This document shows, one piece after another, positions 1-8,229 of a DNA stretch of 64,000 nucleotides. Every line of letters begins with the position of its first letter. Position 1 is the first letter of the stretch. This stretch comes from Mesorhizobium sp. M2A.F.Ca.ET.046.03.2.1. GTDB lineage: Bacteria > Pseudomonadota > Alphaproteobacteria > Rhizobiales > Rhizobiaceae. The notes below the pieces were generated by a model. That model was not told where the DNA came from, searched no databases, and worked only from the letters and a program-made list of their open reading frames with translations. A program made the translations under genes and the position numbers. The stretch spans positions 6,126,001-6,190,000 of the forward strand of contig NZ_CP034449.1 in the NCBI RefSeq assembly GCF_003952425.1. The letters are read 5' to 3'.

Positions 1-62
1 AGGCGTCGACCGACGGACGCTACATGCGGCTGGATCGCAAAGCGGGCAAGCCGACGGCTTAA
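1..62 (+). CDS. 3' end of an unidentified CDS (partial)
   Basis: Reading frame 3 is open from the window edge and ends at TAA 60-62, giving a basic tail (about 19 residues, ending KPTA). The codons are GC-rich in the third position like the neighbours. Too little is visible to name a product, and it could be a chance open frame. Confidence 0.3.
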   Translation, partial: ASTDGRYMRLDRKAGKPTA

Positions 63-184
63 AGCGCGTCGGACTGAAACCAATTCAGCCGCTTCTGTGC
101 GGCATGCACCAGGCCGCGCAACCTGCCGTTGTTGCAAATTCGTCTCAGTGCTTGGACCAGATGTCGTTTTGGCGACGGTCCGGC

Positions 185-213
185 TTGGCGATCGGCCGAT
201 GCCTCCCTATAAG
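185..213 (+). promoter_or_regulatory. Candidate sigma-70 promoter
   Basis: TTGGCG at 185-190 and TATAAG at 208-213 are separated by 17 bases. Transcription would start near 220, about 27 bases before a Shine-Dalgarno-led mini-ORF (247-288) and upstream of the ABC transporter gene. This is motif inspection only. Confidence 0.4.
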
Positions 214-246
214 AACCTCTCCGCGATTCCCTTCCGGGAGGACCGT

Positions 247-288
247 ATGGCAGAATTTGACATCGTTATGCGAGGCCGCGAAGCCTAG
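247..288 (+). CDS. Possible 13-codon leader peptide
   Basis: A 13-codon ORF (MAEFDIVMRGREA) is preceded by a strong GGGAGGA Shine-Dalgarno seven bases before its ATG. It sits just downstream of a good -10/-35 pair and just upstream of two stem-loops (298-323 and 356-375). Its third-position base use is less GC-biased than neighbouring genes. It could be a regulatory upstream ORF for the ABC transporter, the visible part of a small RNA, or chance. No known family is recognised. Confidence 0.25.
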   Translation: MAEFDIVMRGREA

Positions 289-297
289 GTCTGCTCG

Positions 298-323
298 GGC
301 TTTCCGAAGGTTTTCGGAGAGCC
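298..323 (+). other. Stem-loop, 11-bp stem
   Basis: The arms GGCTTTCCGAA and TTCGGAGAGCC pair over 11 bp with one G-U pair around the loop GGTT. No T-run follows, so it is not a classical intrinsic terminator. With the mini-ORF just before it, an attenuator or small-RNA structure is possible. Confidence 0.4.
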
Positions 324-355
324 GGGCGCAGCACAGGCATTAGCCGCTGCCGGTC

Positions 356-375
356 GCCGCCTCAGGGCAGGCGGC
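356..375 (+). other. Second stem-loop in the ABC transporter leader
   Basis: GCCGCCT and AGGCGGC form a perfect 7-bp stem with a 6-base loop. There is no downstream T-run. Apart from this, the other hairpin and the mini-ORF, the 63-480 interval shows no other gene I can support. Confidence 0.3.
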
Positions 376-480
376 CTACCATACTGAACCTCCCGCTCTT
401 TTGAGGCGCCGCAGGGCGCGGATGCGGGTTTTCCAATTTGATTTTACCGGGACCGGGCTCGTTTGCGCCCGGATGACATC

Positions 481-2286
481 ATGGCTCGTTTCAAGATCGA
501 TCTGCGCGCCGGCGCCTTTCGCAGCGTGCTCGGCTTCACGTTCAGCCACTGGCGGCGCCAGCCGTGGCGGCTTTCGCTCATCATGGGCGCATTCCTGCTC
601 TCGACGCTGGCCGATGTGCTGACGCCCTTCTATTCCGGCCGCCTGGTCGACGCGGTCGCAAGCGGCGCCGGGACCGATGAAGTCGCCTGGAACGCGGCGA
701 TGACGGCGTTCTCGATCCTGATGGCGTTGGCGCTGGCGGGCGTCGTGCTGCGCAATGTCGCCTTCCTGTGGATCGTCGAGCTGACGCTGAAGATGATGTC
801 GGACATTGCCGCCGACGCCTTCCATCGGGTGCAGCGGTTCTCGACGGACTGGCACGCCAACAGCTTTGCCGGATCGACGGTGCGCAAGATAACGCGCGGC
901 ATGTGGGCGCTGGACCTGCTCAACGACACGATCCTGATCGCGCTCCTGCCATCGGTCGTCATGCTCGTCGGATCGACGCTGCTGCTCGGCTGGTTCTGGC
1001 CGCTGATGGGGGCTGTCGTGGCGGCCGGCTCGGTGCTGTTCATCGCCGTCACGGCGATGCTCTCGCTCGGCTATGTCGCGCCCGCCGCGCGGCTCGCCAA
1101 CAGCTGGGACACGCGGCTGGGCGGCGCGCTGGCGGACGCGGTGAGCTGCAATGCCGTCGTCAAAGGCTTTGGCGCGGAGGCCCGCGAGGAAGCGCGGCTG
1201 GCGCGCGTGGTCGCCAAATGGCGGCTGCGCACCGGCCGCACCTGGATGCGCGGCACTGCCAACGGCACCACGCAAGGGGCGCTGCTGCTGGTCATGCGGG
1301 CGGCAGTCATCGGCCTTGCCCTCATCTTATGGGCCTGGGGCCAGGCGAGCGCCGGCGACGTCGCCTTCGTGCTGACCTCGTTCTTCGTGCTGCAGGGCTA
1401 TCTGCGCGACATCGGCACGCATATCCGCAACCTGCAACGCTCGGTCAACGACATGGAGGAACTGGTCGACTTCCAGTCCGAACCGCTCGGCATCGAGGAC
1501 CGGCCCGGAGCTCGGCCGATCCGGATCACCGATGGGCGCGTCGCCTTCGACAAGGTGACGTTCCACTACGGCAACCATCTTCTGCCGCTCTACCGCGATT
1601 TCTCGGTCGACATCGCGGCTGGCGAGCGCATTGGACTGGTCGGGCATTCGGGCTCGGGCAAGACGACCTTCGTCAAGCTGATCCAGCGGCTCTATGACGT
1701 GAATGCCGGGCGGATCCTGATTGACGGGCAGGACATCTCGCAGGTCGAGCAGGCGTCGCTGCGCAGCCAGATCGCCATCGTCCAGCAGGAGCCGATCCTG
1801 TTCCACCGCTCGCTTGCCGAGAACATCGCCTATGCCAGGCCCGGCGCCAGCCAGGCCGAGATCGAGCATGCGGCGAAACTCGCCAGCGCGCATGATTTCA
1901 TCACCAACCTGCCCAAGGGCTACGGAACCCTGGTCGGCGAGCGCGGTGTGAAGCTTTCTGGCGGTGAGCGGCAGCGCGTGGCGATCGCGCGAGCCTTCCT
2001 GGCGGATGCGCGCATCCTGATCCTGGACGAGGCGACATCGAGCCTGGATTCGGAATCGGAAGTGCTGATCCAGAGGGCGATGGAGCGGCTGATGGTGGGG
2101 CGCACGACCCTTGTCATCGCGCACCGGCTCTCGACGGTTCGGGCGCTCGACCGCCTGCTGGTCTTCGATCGAGGCCGTATCGCCGAAGAGGGTTCGCATG
2201 ACGATCTGATCCGCCTCAATGGCGGCATCTACCGACGGCTGTTCGAGCGGCAGGCGCTCGAACTGACCAAAGGCCTCGTCGCCTGA
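481..2286 (+). CDS. ABC transporter, fused permease-ATPase (exporter type)
   Basis: A 601-aa half-transporter of the type IV exporter (MsbA/lipid or drug export) architecture. The N-terminal ABC transmembrane domain, roughly residues 20-330, has about six hydrophobic helices. The C-terminal nucleotide-binding domain has Walker A GHSGSGKTT (near 389), signature LSGGERQ (near 491), Walker B LILDEAT (near 511) and the H-loop IAHRLST. One polypeptide would homodimerise in the inner membrane and export a substrate that cannot be named from sequence. I took ATG 481; an in-frame TTG at 463 is also possible, and neither has a convincing Shine-Dalgarno. The gene stands alone, followed by a GC-rich hairpin. 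Confidence 0.9.
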   Translation: MARFKIDLRAGAFRSVLGFTFSHWRRQPWRLSLIMGAFLLSTLADVLTPFYSGRLVDAVASGAGTDEVAWNAAMTAFSILMALALAGVVLRNVAFLWIVELTLKMMSDIAADAFHRVQRFSTDWHANSFAGSTVRKITRGMWALDLLNDTILIALLPSVVMLVGSTLLLGWFWPLMGAVVAAGSVLFIAVTAMLSLGYVAPAARLANSWDTRLGGALADAVSCNAVVKGFGAEAREEARLARVVAKWRLRTGRTWMRGTANGTTQGALLLVMRAAVIGLALILWAWGQASAGDVAFVLTSFFVLQGYLRDIGTHIRNLQRSVNDMEELVDFQSEPLGIEDRPGARPIRITDGRVAFDKVTFHYGNHLLPLYRDFSVDIAAGERIGLVGHSGSGKTTFVKLIQRLYDVNAGRILIDGQDISQVEQASLRSQIAIVQQEPILFHRSLAENIAYARPGASQAEIEHAAKLASAHDFITNLPKGYGTLVGERGVKLSGGERQRVAIARAFLADARILILDEATSSLDSESEVLIQRAMERLMVGRTTLVIAHRLSTVRALDRLLVFDRGRIAEEGSHDDLIRLNGGIYRRLFERQALELTKGLVA

Positions 2287-2292
2287 GGAAAG

Positions 2293-2318
2293 GACGGCCC
2301 GGCTCCGGCTGGGCCGTC
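2293..2318 (+). terminator. GC hairpin after the ABC transporter
   Basis: GACGGCCC and GGGCCGTC form a perfect 8-bp stem seven bases after the stop codon. It lacks a T-run, so it is a weak intrinsic terminator or an mRNA 3'-end stabiliser. Confidence 0.4.
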
Positions 2319-2628
2319 GGTCCTCTGGCTCCCCTGCAGCAGCGCAGATCAATCCAAGGTCTGCAACCGCGCTCTCGTCACGCGGCTTGAGTGAGGTAAT
2401 GCGGTGTTTAAATTCGTCTCCATATACTTAAAGTTTGAGTCATTTCATCAGCAACGCCATGCGATATTACATTATTTAAACAGTTTTCGGCGTATACCTT
2501 CAGAAGGGCAAGTCGGATGTGGCATGCGCAGGTCTCCTGGAGATTTCTACAGGCATGCCGGTCGGAAGAAGATTTCTTTGTAAATTCTAGGATCTCACCT
2601 GCCGACAGAGGACCTTGCATAGGCATTC
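2319..2628. other. AT-richer intergenic stretch, no gene seen
   Basis: The 310 bases before the gene at 2629 are noticeably AT-richer than the surroundings. No ORF with family resemblance or a good ribosome binding site is visible. It probably holds the promoter of the downstream gene, but I cannot place the elements with confidence. Confidence 0.4.
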
Positions 2629-3792
2629 ATGATGGATTTGGTCTCCGCAAATGGGGGTTCGAGAAAGACGCCGGCGCCGTCGGTGCCCGACCATGGCTCG
2701 GTACGGCCGCTCGCCGCCGAGGATCTCGATCGCGTCGCCGCACTCTTCCTGACGAAGTTCCGCCGTCGCCGCCTTCGCGATCACGCGATCGCGCGGACGG
2801 CGGACTATATGAGAAAGCTTTATCTTGACGGCGGTGAGAACAAGGCCCTTGTCCAGATAAACCCGCAGGGCGGCCTCGGCGGGTTCATGGGCGTTTTGAA
2901 AGCCCGCTATGAGCTCAATGGAAGGCCATTGAACGCCGCGATCATCGGTCCCTTCATGACCGATTCCAGCACCGATCACGGTTGGGCCGGGCCGCAATTG
3001 CTGCGTGCCCTGCATCAGGGCGAGTTCGATCTATATCTGACCGATTCGGCCAACCGGACATCCTTGGCCTTCGCGCGTCCGATGAAGTATCAGCTCTTGC
3101 CGGTGCATTGTCTGGAATGGACCTGTGTTTTTCAGCCGGGCGCCATGGCCGCCGCCTTGCTGCAGAGTAAATGGCCCGGGCTGGCTCGGCTGGCGCTCGG
3201 CCCCTGCGGGCGGGCGTTTGATGCTCTCGCAGGAAGACGGCTCGAGCCGCCGGTCCAGCCTTCATCGTCGCGACGGATCCACCATGAGCGGATCGATGCC
3301 GCGCGGTTTGCGGAGCGGCTGCCGGCACTGATATCCGATTATGCTCTTCGACCGAGCTGGAAGGATGGCGAACTGCCGCGGCTGCTCGCGCTGGCGGCCG
3401 AAAAGCAGGCCGACGGGCCACTTCATTTCGGCGGGACTTACGACGAAGCAGGCAAGATGGTCGGTTGCCATGCCTTCTACGGGCAGGCTGGCGGCATCGC
3501 GAACCTGTTGCAGATCCAGGCGCCCGGACCCCACTGGGGCGCGACGCTGGACGGCCTTATCGCGGCTGCGCGGGAGATGGGCTGCGTGGGCATAACCGGA
3601 CAGACACAAAGCAGGTTCCTGCCGCACCTCTTCGGCTACAACCGTCTCTTCTTCCGCTATGCCGGCGGCACGATGGTGCGCTCACGCATCACCGAGGTCG
3701 CGGAAGCGGTCCGCGCCGGCGACATCTTTATCGGCGGATTGACGGGCGATCGCTGGACCCGGCTGAGTTCCGATGATTTCGGTCGCGTCTGA
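2629..3792 (+). CDS. GNAT-fold acetyltransferase-like protein
   Basis: A 387-aa soluble protein. The first 150 residues look like a GNAT acyltransferase domain: a VRPLAAEDLDRVAALF opening, a strand-rich GGLGGFMGVL segment, then a region around GWAGPQLLRAL where acetyl-CoA would bind. The C-terminal half (from about residue 200) may be a second diverged GNAT repeat. The substrate is unknown. Two consecutive ATGs (2629 and 2632) make the start ambiguous by one codon. No signal peptide or membrane segment is seen. It is followed convergently by a Nudix gene with only 3 bases between the stops. The family call is an inference from fold-like pattern, not a precise match. Confidence 0.6.
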   Translation: MMDLVSANGGSRKTPAPSVPDHGSVRPLAAEDLDRVAALFLTKFRRRRLRDHAIARTADYMRKLYLDGGENKALVQINPQGGLGGFMGVLKARYELNGRPLNAAIIGPFMTDSSTDHGWAGPQLLRALHQGEFDLYLTDSANRTSLAFARPMKYQLLPVHCLEWTCVFQPGAMAAALLQSKWPGLARLALGPCGRAFDALAGRRLEPPVQPSSSRRIHHERIDAARFAERLPALISDYALRPSWKDGELPRLLALAAEKQADGPLHFGGTYDEAGKMVGCHAFYGQAGGIANLLQIQAPGPHWGATLDGLIAAAREMGCVGITGQTQSRFLPHLFGYNRLFFRYAGGTMVRSRITEVAEAVRAGDIFIGGLTGDRWTRLSSDDFGRV

Positions 3793-3795
3793 CGA

Positions 3796-4284
3796 TCAGA
3801 TGAAAGTGTGCGGCGCGGCGCAAAAACCGGCAATGATCTGGCAAAGGTCCGGTTCATGGACCATTTGGACTGCTTCGATGGCGCCAACCCATTTGCGCGT
3901 CCGGGCGCGCTTCTCTTTCCAGCGGTCCGCAATGCGGTCGACATGCAGCGGAAAGACCAGGACTTCGCAGGGCACTTCCTCGCCGGAGGCGAGGACCTTG
4001 GCATAGAAATAACGGCCGGCTTCAAGATGCGAGATGGTGCCGCGCAAGCCGGCTTCCTCGCCTGCTTCACGGGCGGCCGCCTTGCAAAGCGGTTCCCTGG
4101 CCTCCGGCCAGCCCTTGGGCAACACCCAGCGCCCGGTGTCGCGGCTGGTGATCAGCATGATCTCGACGCCGGCTTCGCTTTCACGCCAGGGCAGAGCGGC
4201 AACCTGCAGGCGGCAGGGCGCCTTGCCGAAGAGCCGCCGGACTCTTTCGGCCATCTGGGTGTGTGTTGCCGGCCTCGTCAACAT
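3796..4284 (-). CDS. Nudix hydrolase
   Basis: A 162-aa protein with a textbook Nudix box, GX5EX7REUXEEXGU, read here as GWPEARE, then PLCKAAA, then REAGEEAGL, after the phrase WVLPKG. Such enzymes cleave nucleoside diphosphates linked to another moiety and bind Mg through the box glutamates. The VLPKG phrase and size resemble the MutT/DIPP (diadenosine or inositol polyphosphate) group rather than ADP-ribose enzymes. The ATG at 4284 is used; Met 11 is an alternative. It converges on the upstream gene and is separated by about 200 bases from gpt on the same strand. Confidence 0.88.
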   Translation of the reverse strand: MLTRPATHTQMAERVRRLFGKAPCRLQVAALPWRESEAGVEIMLITSRDTGRWVLPKGWPEAREPLCKAAAREAGEEAGLRGTISHLEAGRYFYAKVLASGEEVPCEVLVFPLHVDRIADRWKEKRARTRKWVGAIEAVQMVHEPDLCQIIAGFCAAPHTFI

Positions 4285-4482
4285 CGGAAGAAGCTGCCCC
4301 AGCCTCCAGAATCGTTTGCCACCTTACGAATCTTACGGCGAATTATGGGCTTTAAAAGTAAAAAACTTCACTCCGTGGGAAAATGCCGCCAGAAAAGGTC
4401 AATCTTACAAAGTAGACATGCTCATTGGTTCGACTACACGCCGCTCCTTTGAGGCAGATTCTCTGGAAAATATGACGGCCGT

Positions 4483-4983
4483 TCAGCCGACATGATCGTC
4501 CGCGATCGGCTTCTGGTATGTGAAGCCCATGTCCCAGGGAAAGTAGATCCAGGTGTCCTGGCTGACCTCGGTGACGAATGTGTCGACCAGCGGGCGGCCC
4601 TTCGGCTTGGCATAGACGGTCGCGAAATGCGCCTTCGGCATCATGGCGCGCACGATACCGGCTGTCTTGCCGGTATCGGTCAGGTCGTCGATGATCAGCA
4701 CGCCGGCGCCGTCGTCGGCAAGCAGCGGCGGCGAAATCTCCTTGAGAACCTGAAGCTGACCCTGGCTGGTGTAGTCATGATAGGAGGCGACGCACACCGT
4801 CTCGATGATGCGGATGCCGAGCTCGCGCGCGATGATCGCCGCCGGCACCAGGCCGCCGCGCGTGATGCAAACGATCGCTTTCCATTGGCCCTTGCTGGCG
4901 CCGGAAAGCCGCCAGGAAAGTGCGCGCGCGTCGCGATGGAACTGGTCCCAGGAGACGGGAAAGGCTTTTTCGGGAAGGGACAT
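4483..4983 (-). CDS. gpt: Xanthine-guanine phosphoribosyltransferase
   Basis: A 166-aa type I phosphoribosyltransferase that salvages xanthine and guanine (and hypoxanthine) to their monophosphates with PRPP. The PRPP-binding loop is clear as [14 protein letters not shown], and the N-terminal [16 protein letters not shown] and ITRGGLVPA segments are characteristic of bacterial Gpt. Length matches the family (about 150-165 aa). A GGAG lies upstream of the ATG at 4983. It is likely monocistronic; about 200 bases without an evident gene separate it from the universal stress protein gene. Confidence 0.92.
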   Translation of the reverse strand: MSLPEKAFPVSWDQFHRDARALSWRLSGASKGQWKAIVCITRGGLVPAAIIARELGIRIIETVCVASYHDYTSQGQLQVLKEISPPLLADDGAGVLIIDDLTDTGKTAGIVRAMMPKAHFATVYAKPKGRPLVDTFVTEVSQDTWIYFPWDMGFTYQKPIADDHVG

Positions 4984-5187
4984 GGCTCACGCACTCCGCA
5001 AGGCGCGCCGTTGGCGCGCAGAAACACTGGAATGCAGGCGGAATTAGCCGGAAAGCGCCAGGCTTGGCAAGAGCAGGGGCCGGCAACGGCTGTGGACTTA
5101 AGGCGCCGCGCTGAAACGGGTTCAAGCGGCGCTCGTCAGACTTGCGCAGGCGTTGCCCTGAATCTTGCTACCGCTTCCGAGGGATGC

Positions 5188-6021
5188 TCAACGCGAAAGG
5201 AAAGCTGCGACATTCGTCGTGCGCAGCACCGTGCGGGTGACGCCGCCGAACAGAAGCTGGCGCAGCCAGGAGTGGCTGTAGGCGCCGAGCACCAGAAGAT
5301 CGGCGCCGGATTCGGCGATCCTGGCCTGAATCATGTCATCGACCGAAGTGCCGCCGGATTTCTGCACGCAGACGCTGACATTGGCGCCATGGCGTGACAA
5401 GGCCGCGGCGATCTCGGCGCCGGCCGCTTCCGGAGATTCATCGAGCGTCTCGGGCGGGTCGATGACGAGAATGTCCGTCTTGTCGGCCTCGGCGATGAAG
5501 GGCAGGGCATCGAACGCGGCGCGGGCCGCTTCCTTGCTGCCGTTCCAGGCAAGCAGCACGCGCCTGAAGGTGGTGACCAGTGGCCCGTCATGGGGCACGA
5601 CCAGCACCGGCCGGCCGGCATCATAGACCAGCGTGTCGACATCGGCGCTCGGGTCGCCGCCGGTATCGCGCTGCGCGGCGATGATCAGATCGGCGGCGCG
5701 CACGCTCGTTATGCCGGTCAGCGCGCTGTCGCCGGAGAAGCTTTCCAGGCTTCGCCATTCGAAGGACAGGCCGGATTCCTCGATCCGCTTCAGGAAATAG
5801 GCCTGCAGCTTGCCGGCGCGCTCCTTGTTCATCTCGGCCGAGACCTGCAGGAACTCGGTGTCCGGGAAGCCGGTGGCCGACGTGTAGGGAACGGGCAACG
5901 CCTCGGCATGGATGCCGACGAGATGGCTCTCGAACCTTTCGGCAAGCGGAAGGGCGCAATCGAGAACGCGCTCGGCGTCCTGCTCGTTCTGCAAAATGGC
6001 GACGATTGTCTTGAAGCGCAT
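5188..6021 (-). CDS. Universal stress protein, tandem UspA domains
   Basis: A 277-aa cytoplasmic protein with two UspA-like domains. The N-terminal copy starts MRFKTIVAILQNEQDA, and the C-terminal one holds the nucleotide-binding style ending LVLGAYSHSWLRQLLFGGVTRTVL (G-2X-G-9X-G(S/T) pattern, partly conserved). Function is general stress tolerance; the molecular role is not defined. The frame could start at 6060, but the ATG at 6021 has a GAGGGA ribosome binding site and the EcfG-type promoter at 6064-6089 would leave an upstream start without a leader. Control by the EcfG general stress response is inferred from that promoter. Confidence 0.88.
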   Translation of the reverse strand: MRFKTIVAILQNEQDAERVLDCALPLAERFESHLVGIHAEALPVPYTSATGFPDTEFLQVSAEMNKERAGKLQAYFLKRIEESGLSFEWRSLESFSGDSALTGITSVRAADLIIAAQRDTGGDPSADVDTLVYDAGRPVLVVPHDGPLVTTFRRVLLAWNGSKEAARAAFDALPFIAEADKTDILVIDPPETLDESPEAAGAEIAAALSRHGANVSVCVQKSGGTSVDDMIQARIAESGADLLVLGAYSHSWLRQLLFGGVTRTVLRTTNVAAFLSR

Positions 6022-6063
6022 GGCCGGTCCCTCAATTGTTTGCGCTACGCGTGGCAGCAAGGG

Positions 6064-6089
6064 AACGCCTCAGCGCGTTGACTGGTTCC
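6064..6089 (-). promoter_or_regulatory. EcfG-type general stress promoter of the usp gene
   Basis: On the minus strand GGAAC (6089-6085) and CGTT (6067-6064) are separated by 17 bases. This is an exact match to the alphaproteobacterial EcfG/RpoE2 consensus GGAAC-N16/17-CGTT. It ends 42 bases before the ATG of the universal stress protein gene at 6021. Confidence 0.7.
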
Positions 6090-6102
6090 AGCCGAACGCC
6101 GG

Positions 6103-6843
6103 TCAGCCCGCCTTGGCGAAGCCCGCCACCATCGCCTCGACATCCTTGCGCGCGGCCTCGAGCGCTTCCTCGCTGCGGGCGCGCACGACGAGCTCGGTCC
6201 AGAACTTGCCGTCGCCATATTTGGGATAGGAGCCGATGATGGTGTCGGGATGCGCCTTCTGGACATCGGCCAGCGGCCCGCCGATCAGGCCCTCGCCGAA
6301 GGGGCAGTGCACCGTGGCCGACAGCATTTTGGTGCCGGCCCTGAGCGTCGGCACGACGTTGTCGAGCATGGCCTGGAAGATCGACGGCACGCCCGCCATG
6401 ACGTGGACGTTGCCGATGCGGAAGCCCGGCGCGACGGAGACGGGGTTGTCGATAAGGTCGGCGCCGCGCGGCATGCGCGCCATGCGCTTGCGCGCTTCGG
6501 TGAATTCGATGCCGCGGCCGGCATAGCTCGCCTCGAGCAAGGCGTAAGCCTTGGCGTCGTACTCGCAGGGCACGCCGAAAGCCTTGGCGATCGAGTCGGC
6601 GGTGATGTCGTCATGCGTGGGGCCGATGCCGCCGGTGGTGAAGACGTAGGTATAACGGGCGCGCACGGCATTCACCGCCGCAACGATCTCGTCCTCCTCG
6701 TCGGGAACGATGCGCACCTCCTTCAGGTCGATGCCGATCGCCGTCATGATGTCGGCGAGATGGCCGATATTCTTGTCCTTGGTGCGGCCGGAGAGGATTT
6801 CGTCGCCGATGACGAGCATGGCGGCGGTGACGATTTCAGGCAT
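6103..6843 (-). CDS. CinA N-terminal/MoaB-like protein (molybdopterin-binding fold)
   Basis: A 246-aa protein made of the MoCF-binding fold found in the N-terminal half of CinA: MLVIGDEILSGRTKDKN at the start and the TTGGIGPTHDDIT loop near residue 70. It lacks the C-terminal nicotinamide-nucleotide deamidase domain of full-length CinA, so NMN deamidation cannot be assumed; CinA-N proteins of this type have been linked to ADP-ribose pyrophosphatase activity. Annotators usually call it competence/damage-inducible protein A. The frame is open upstream to 7056, but ATG 6843 follows a GGAG and begins the family-typical sequence. It lies downstream of no visible operon partner. Confidence 0.85.
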   Translation of the reverse strand: MPEIVTAAMLVIGDEILSGRTKDKNIGHLADIMTAIGIDLKEVRIVPDEEDEIVAAVNAVRARYTYVFTTGGIGPTHDDITADSIAKAFGVPCEYDAKAYALLEASYAGRGIEFTEARKRMARMPRGADLIDNPVSVAPGFRIGNVHVMAGVPSIFQAMLDNVVPTLRAGTKMLSATVHCPFGEGLIGGPLADVQKAHPDTIIGSYPKYGDGKFWTELVVRARSEEALEAARKDVEAMVAGFAKAG

Positions 6844-6971
6844 GGCGGACTCCGGCTCAAAAGCTCGCCTGAGATAACGCGCCCTGAAGCCGGCCGCAAT
6901 GCGAAAGCCGGCTGCGCTTGTGGCGGCGGCCGTTGCGGATATGGTGCGGTCGGTCGAGAGCGGATGAAACC

Positions 6972-7946
6972 ATGCTGATATCGATTGTCCTGTGGCTGCT
7001 CGCGGGCTTGCTCGCCGCGGCCGCCCTTGTCCTGCTTGCCCTGATGCTCGCGACATGGCGGATCGCGGCGAAGGCTGAAAGGCTGGTGCCGGCTTGCGGA
7101 AAGTTCATCGAGATCGACGGCAACCGCATTCATTATGTGGAAGAAGGCGAGGGCAGGCCGATCGTTTTCCTGCATGGGTTGGGCGCCCAACTTCACCATT
7201 TTCGCCATACGCTGTTCGGACGCTTCGGTCCCGGATATCGGCTGATCGCGCTCGACCGGCCGGGCTCGGGCTATTCGGTTCGGGCAAGGAGCGCGACCGG
7301 CCGGCTGCCCGAACAGGCGGACATCGTGCGGCGCTTCATCGAGGAACTGCGGTTGGAACGACCTTTGATCGTCGGCCATTCGCTGGGCGGCGCCGTCGCG
7401 CTTGCGCTCGCCACCGAGCATCCGACCTCGATTTCCGGCATCGCGCTGCTGTCGCCGCTGACGCATCTCGAAGCGAGGATAGGTCGGCGGTTCGACCTGC
7501 TCTATGTTCCATCGCCGCTGCTGCGCCGGATCCTGGCCTATACGGCTGCGATACCGCTTAGCCTGCGTTACGCGCAGCCGACGCTGAGATTCATCTTCGC
7601 GCCACAAGCGGTTCCCGCGGACTACATGATCGCCGGCGGCGGATGGCTCGGGTTGCGCCCGTCCCACTATTTCGCCACCTCCACCGATGTCGTGGCCGTG
7701 GAACGGGACCTTGGCCAAATCGAACGGCGTTACCGCGACATAGCGATGCCGGCTGGCATTCTGTTCGGTACCGGCGATCGTGTGATAGGCGAGGCCGTCC
7801 ATGGCGAACCGATGCTGGACGAGATCAGCGGCCTCGACTTCGAACGGGTCGAAGGCCTCGGCCACATGCCGCAATTCATAGAGCCCGAACGGGTCGTGGC
7901 CTTTATCCAACGTGTCGCCGCGCGTGGTTTCGCCAACGCGAGATGA
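6972..7946 (+). CDS. Membrane-anchored alpha/beta hydrolase
   Basis: A 324-aa protein with an N-terminal hydrophobic anchor (residues about 3-27) followed by an alpha/beta hydrolase domain. HGLGAQ supplies the oxyanion region, GHSLGGA the nucleophile serine, and HMPQFIEPE the terminal histidine. The substrate is unknown; relatives include haloalkane dehalogenase-like and ester hydrolases. The start at ATG 6972 puts the anchor at the very N-terminus; an earlier in-frame start at 6918 would add an unlikely arginine-rich leader. It is divergent from the CinA-like gene, and a palindromic repeat begins 10 bases after its stop. Confidence 0.85.
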   Translation: MLISIVLWLLAGLLAAAALVLLALMLATWRIAAKAERLVPACGKFIEIDGNRIHYVEEGEGRPIVFLHGLGAQLHHFRHTLFGRFGPGYRLIALDRPGSGYSVRARSATGRLPEQADIVRRFIEELRLERPLIVGHSLGGAVALALATEHPTSISGIALLSPLTHLEARIGRRFDLLYVPSPLLRRILAYTAAIPLSLRYAQPTLRFIFAPQAVPADYMIAGGGWLGLRPSHYFATSTDVVAVERDLGQIERRYRDIAMPAGILFGTGDRVIGEAVHGEPMLDEISGLDFERVEGLGHMPQFIEPERVVAFIQRVAARGFANAR

Positions 7947-7956
7947 TTTCGGCCAG

Positions 7957-8052
7957 AGCAATTCCAGGAAAAGTGTGAGCGGTTTTCCGTCCGGAATTGC
8001 GTCAAAAAACAAAGCGATAGGACGTTTCGCCGTTTCCGTGAACGGTGAAACG
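7957..8052. repeat. Palindromic intergenic repeat family A, copy 1
   Basis: Two inverted-repeat modules sit side by side. Module 1 (7957-8002) has arms AGCAATTCC and GGAATTGC around GGAAAAG...TTTTCCGTCC. Module 2 (8023-8052) is a palindrome of CGTTTCGCCGTT and AACGGTGAAACG. Related modules occur at 8581, 8966, 9421 and 41931. The remaining 8053-8229 stretch holds no gene I can support, only a weak EcfG-like GGAAC-N17-GGTT at 8140-8165. Confidence 0.7.
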
Positions 8053-8229
8053 CCCTAACGCCCCGCGCTGCAGCCCACGGCCGTTCACGAAACGTCACAT
8101 AAAAGTGTCGGACATTCCGTCCTACCCGCAATTTCTGGTGGAACTTTAGGCCCCGTCGCAGGGTTTCGGTCGTATCGCTGTGGGGCTTCGGCCCCACATA
8201 TTTTGCGATCGACAGAATGGAGAAATCCG

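Noticed and set aside
376..1275. Long minus-strand ORF opposite the ABC transporter and similar antisense frames elsewhere
   Set aside because: Arginine/alanine-rich shadows typical of GC-rich genes in other frames; the plus-strand genes have clear domains.
2408..2626. 72-aa ORF on the minus strand upstream of the 387-aa gene
   Set aside because: AT-rich, no ribosome binding site or family resemblance; likely a random open frame in an intergenic region.
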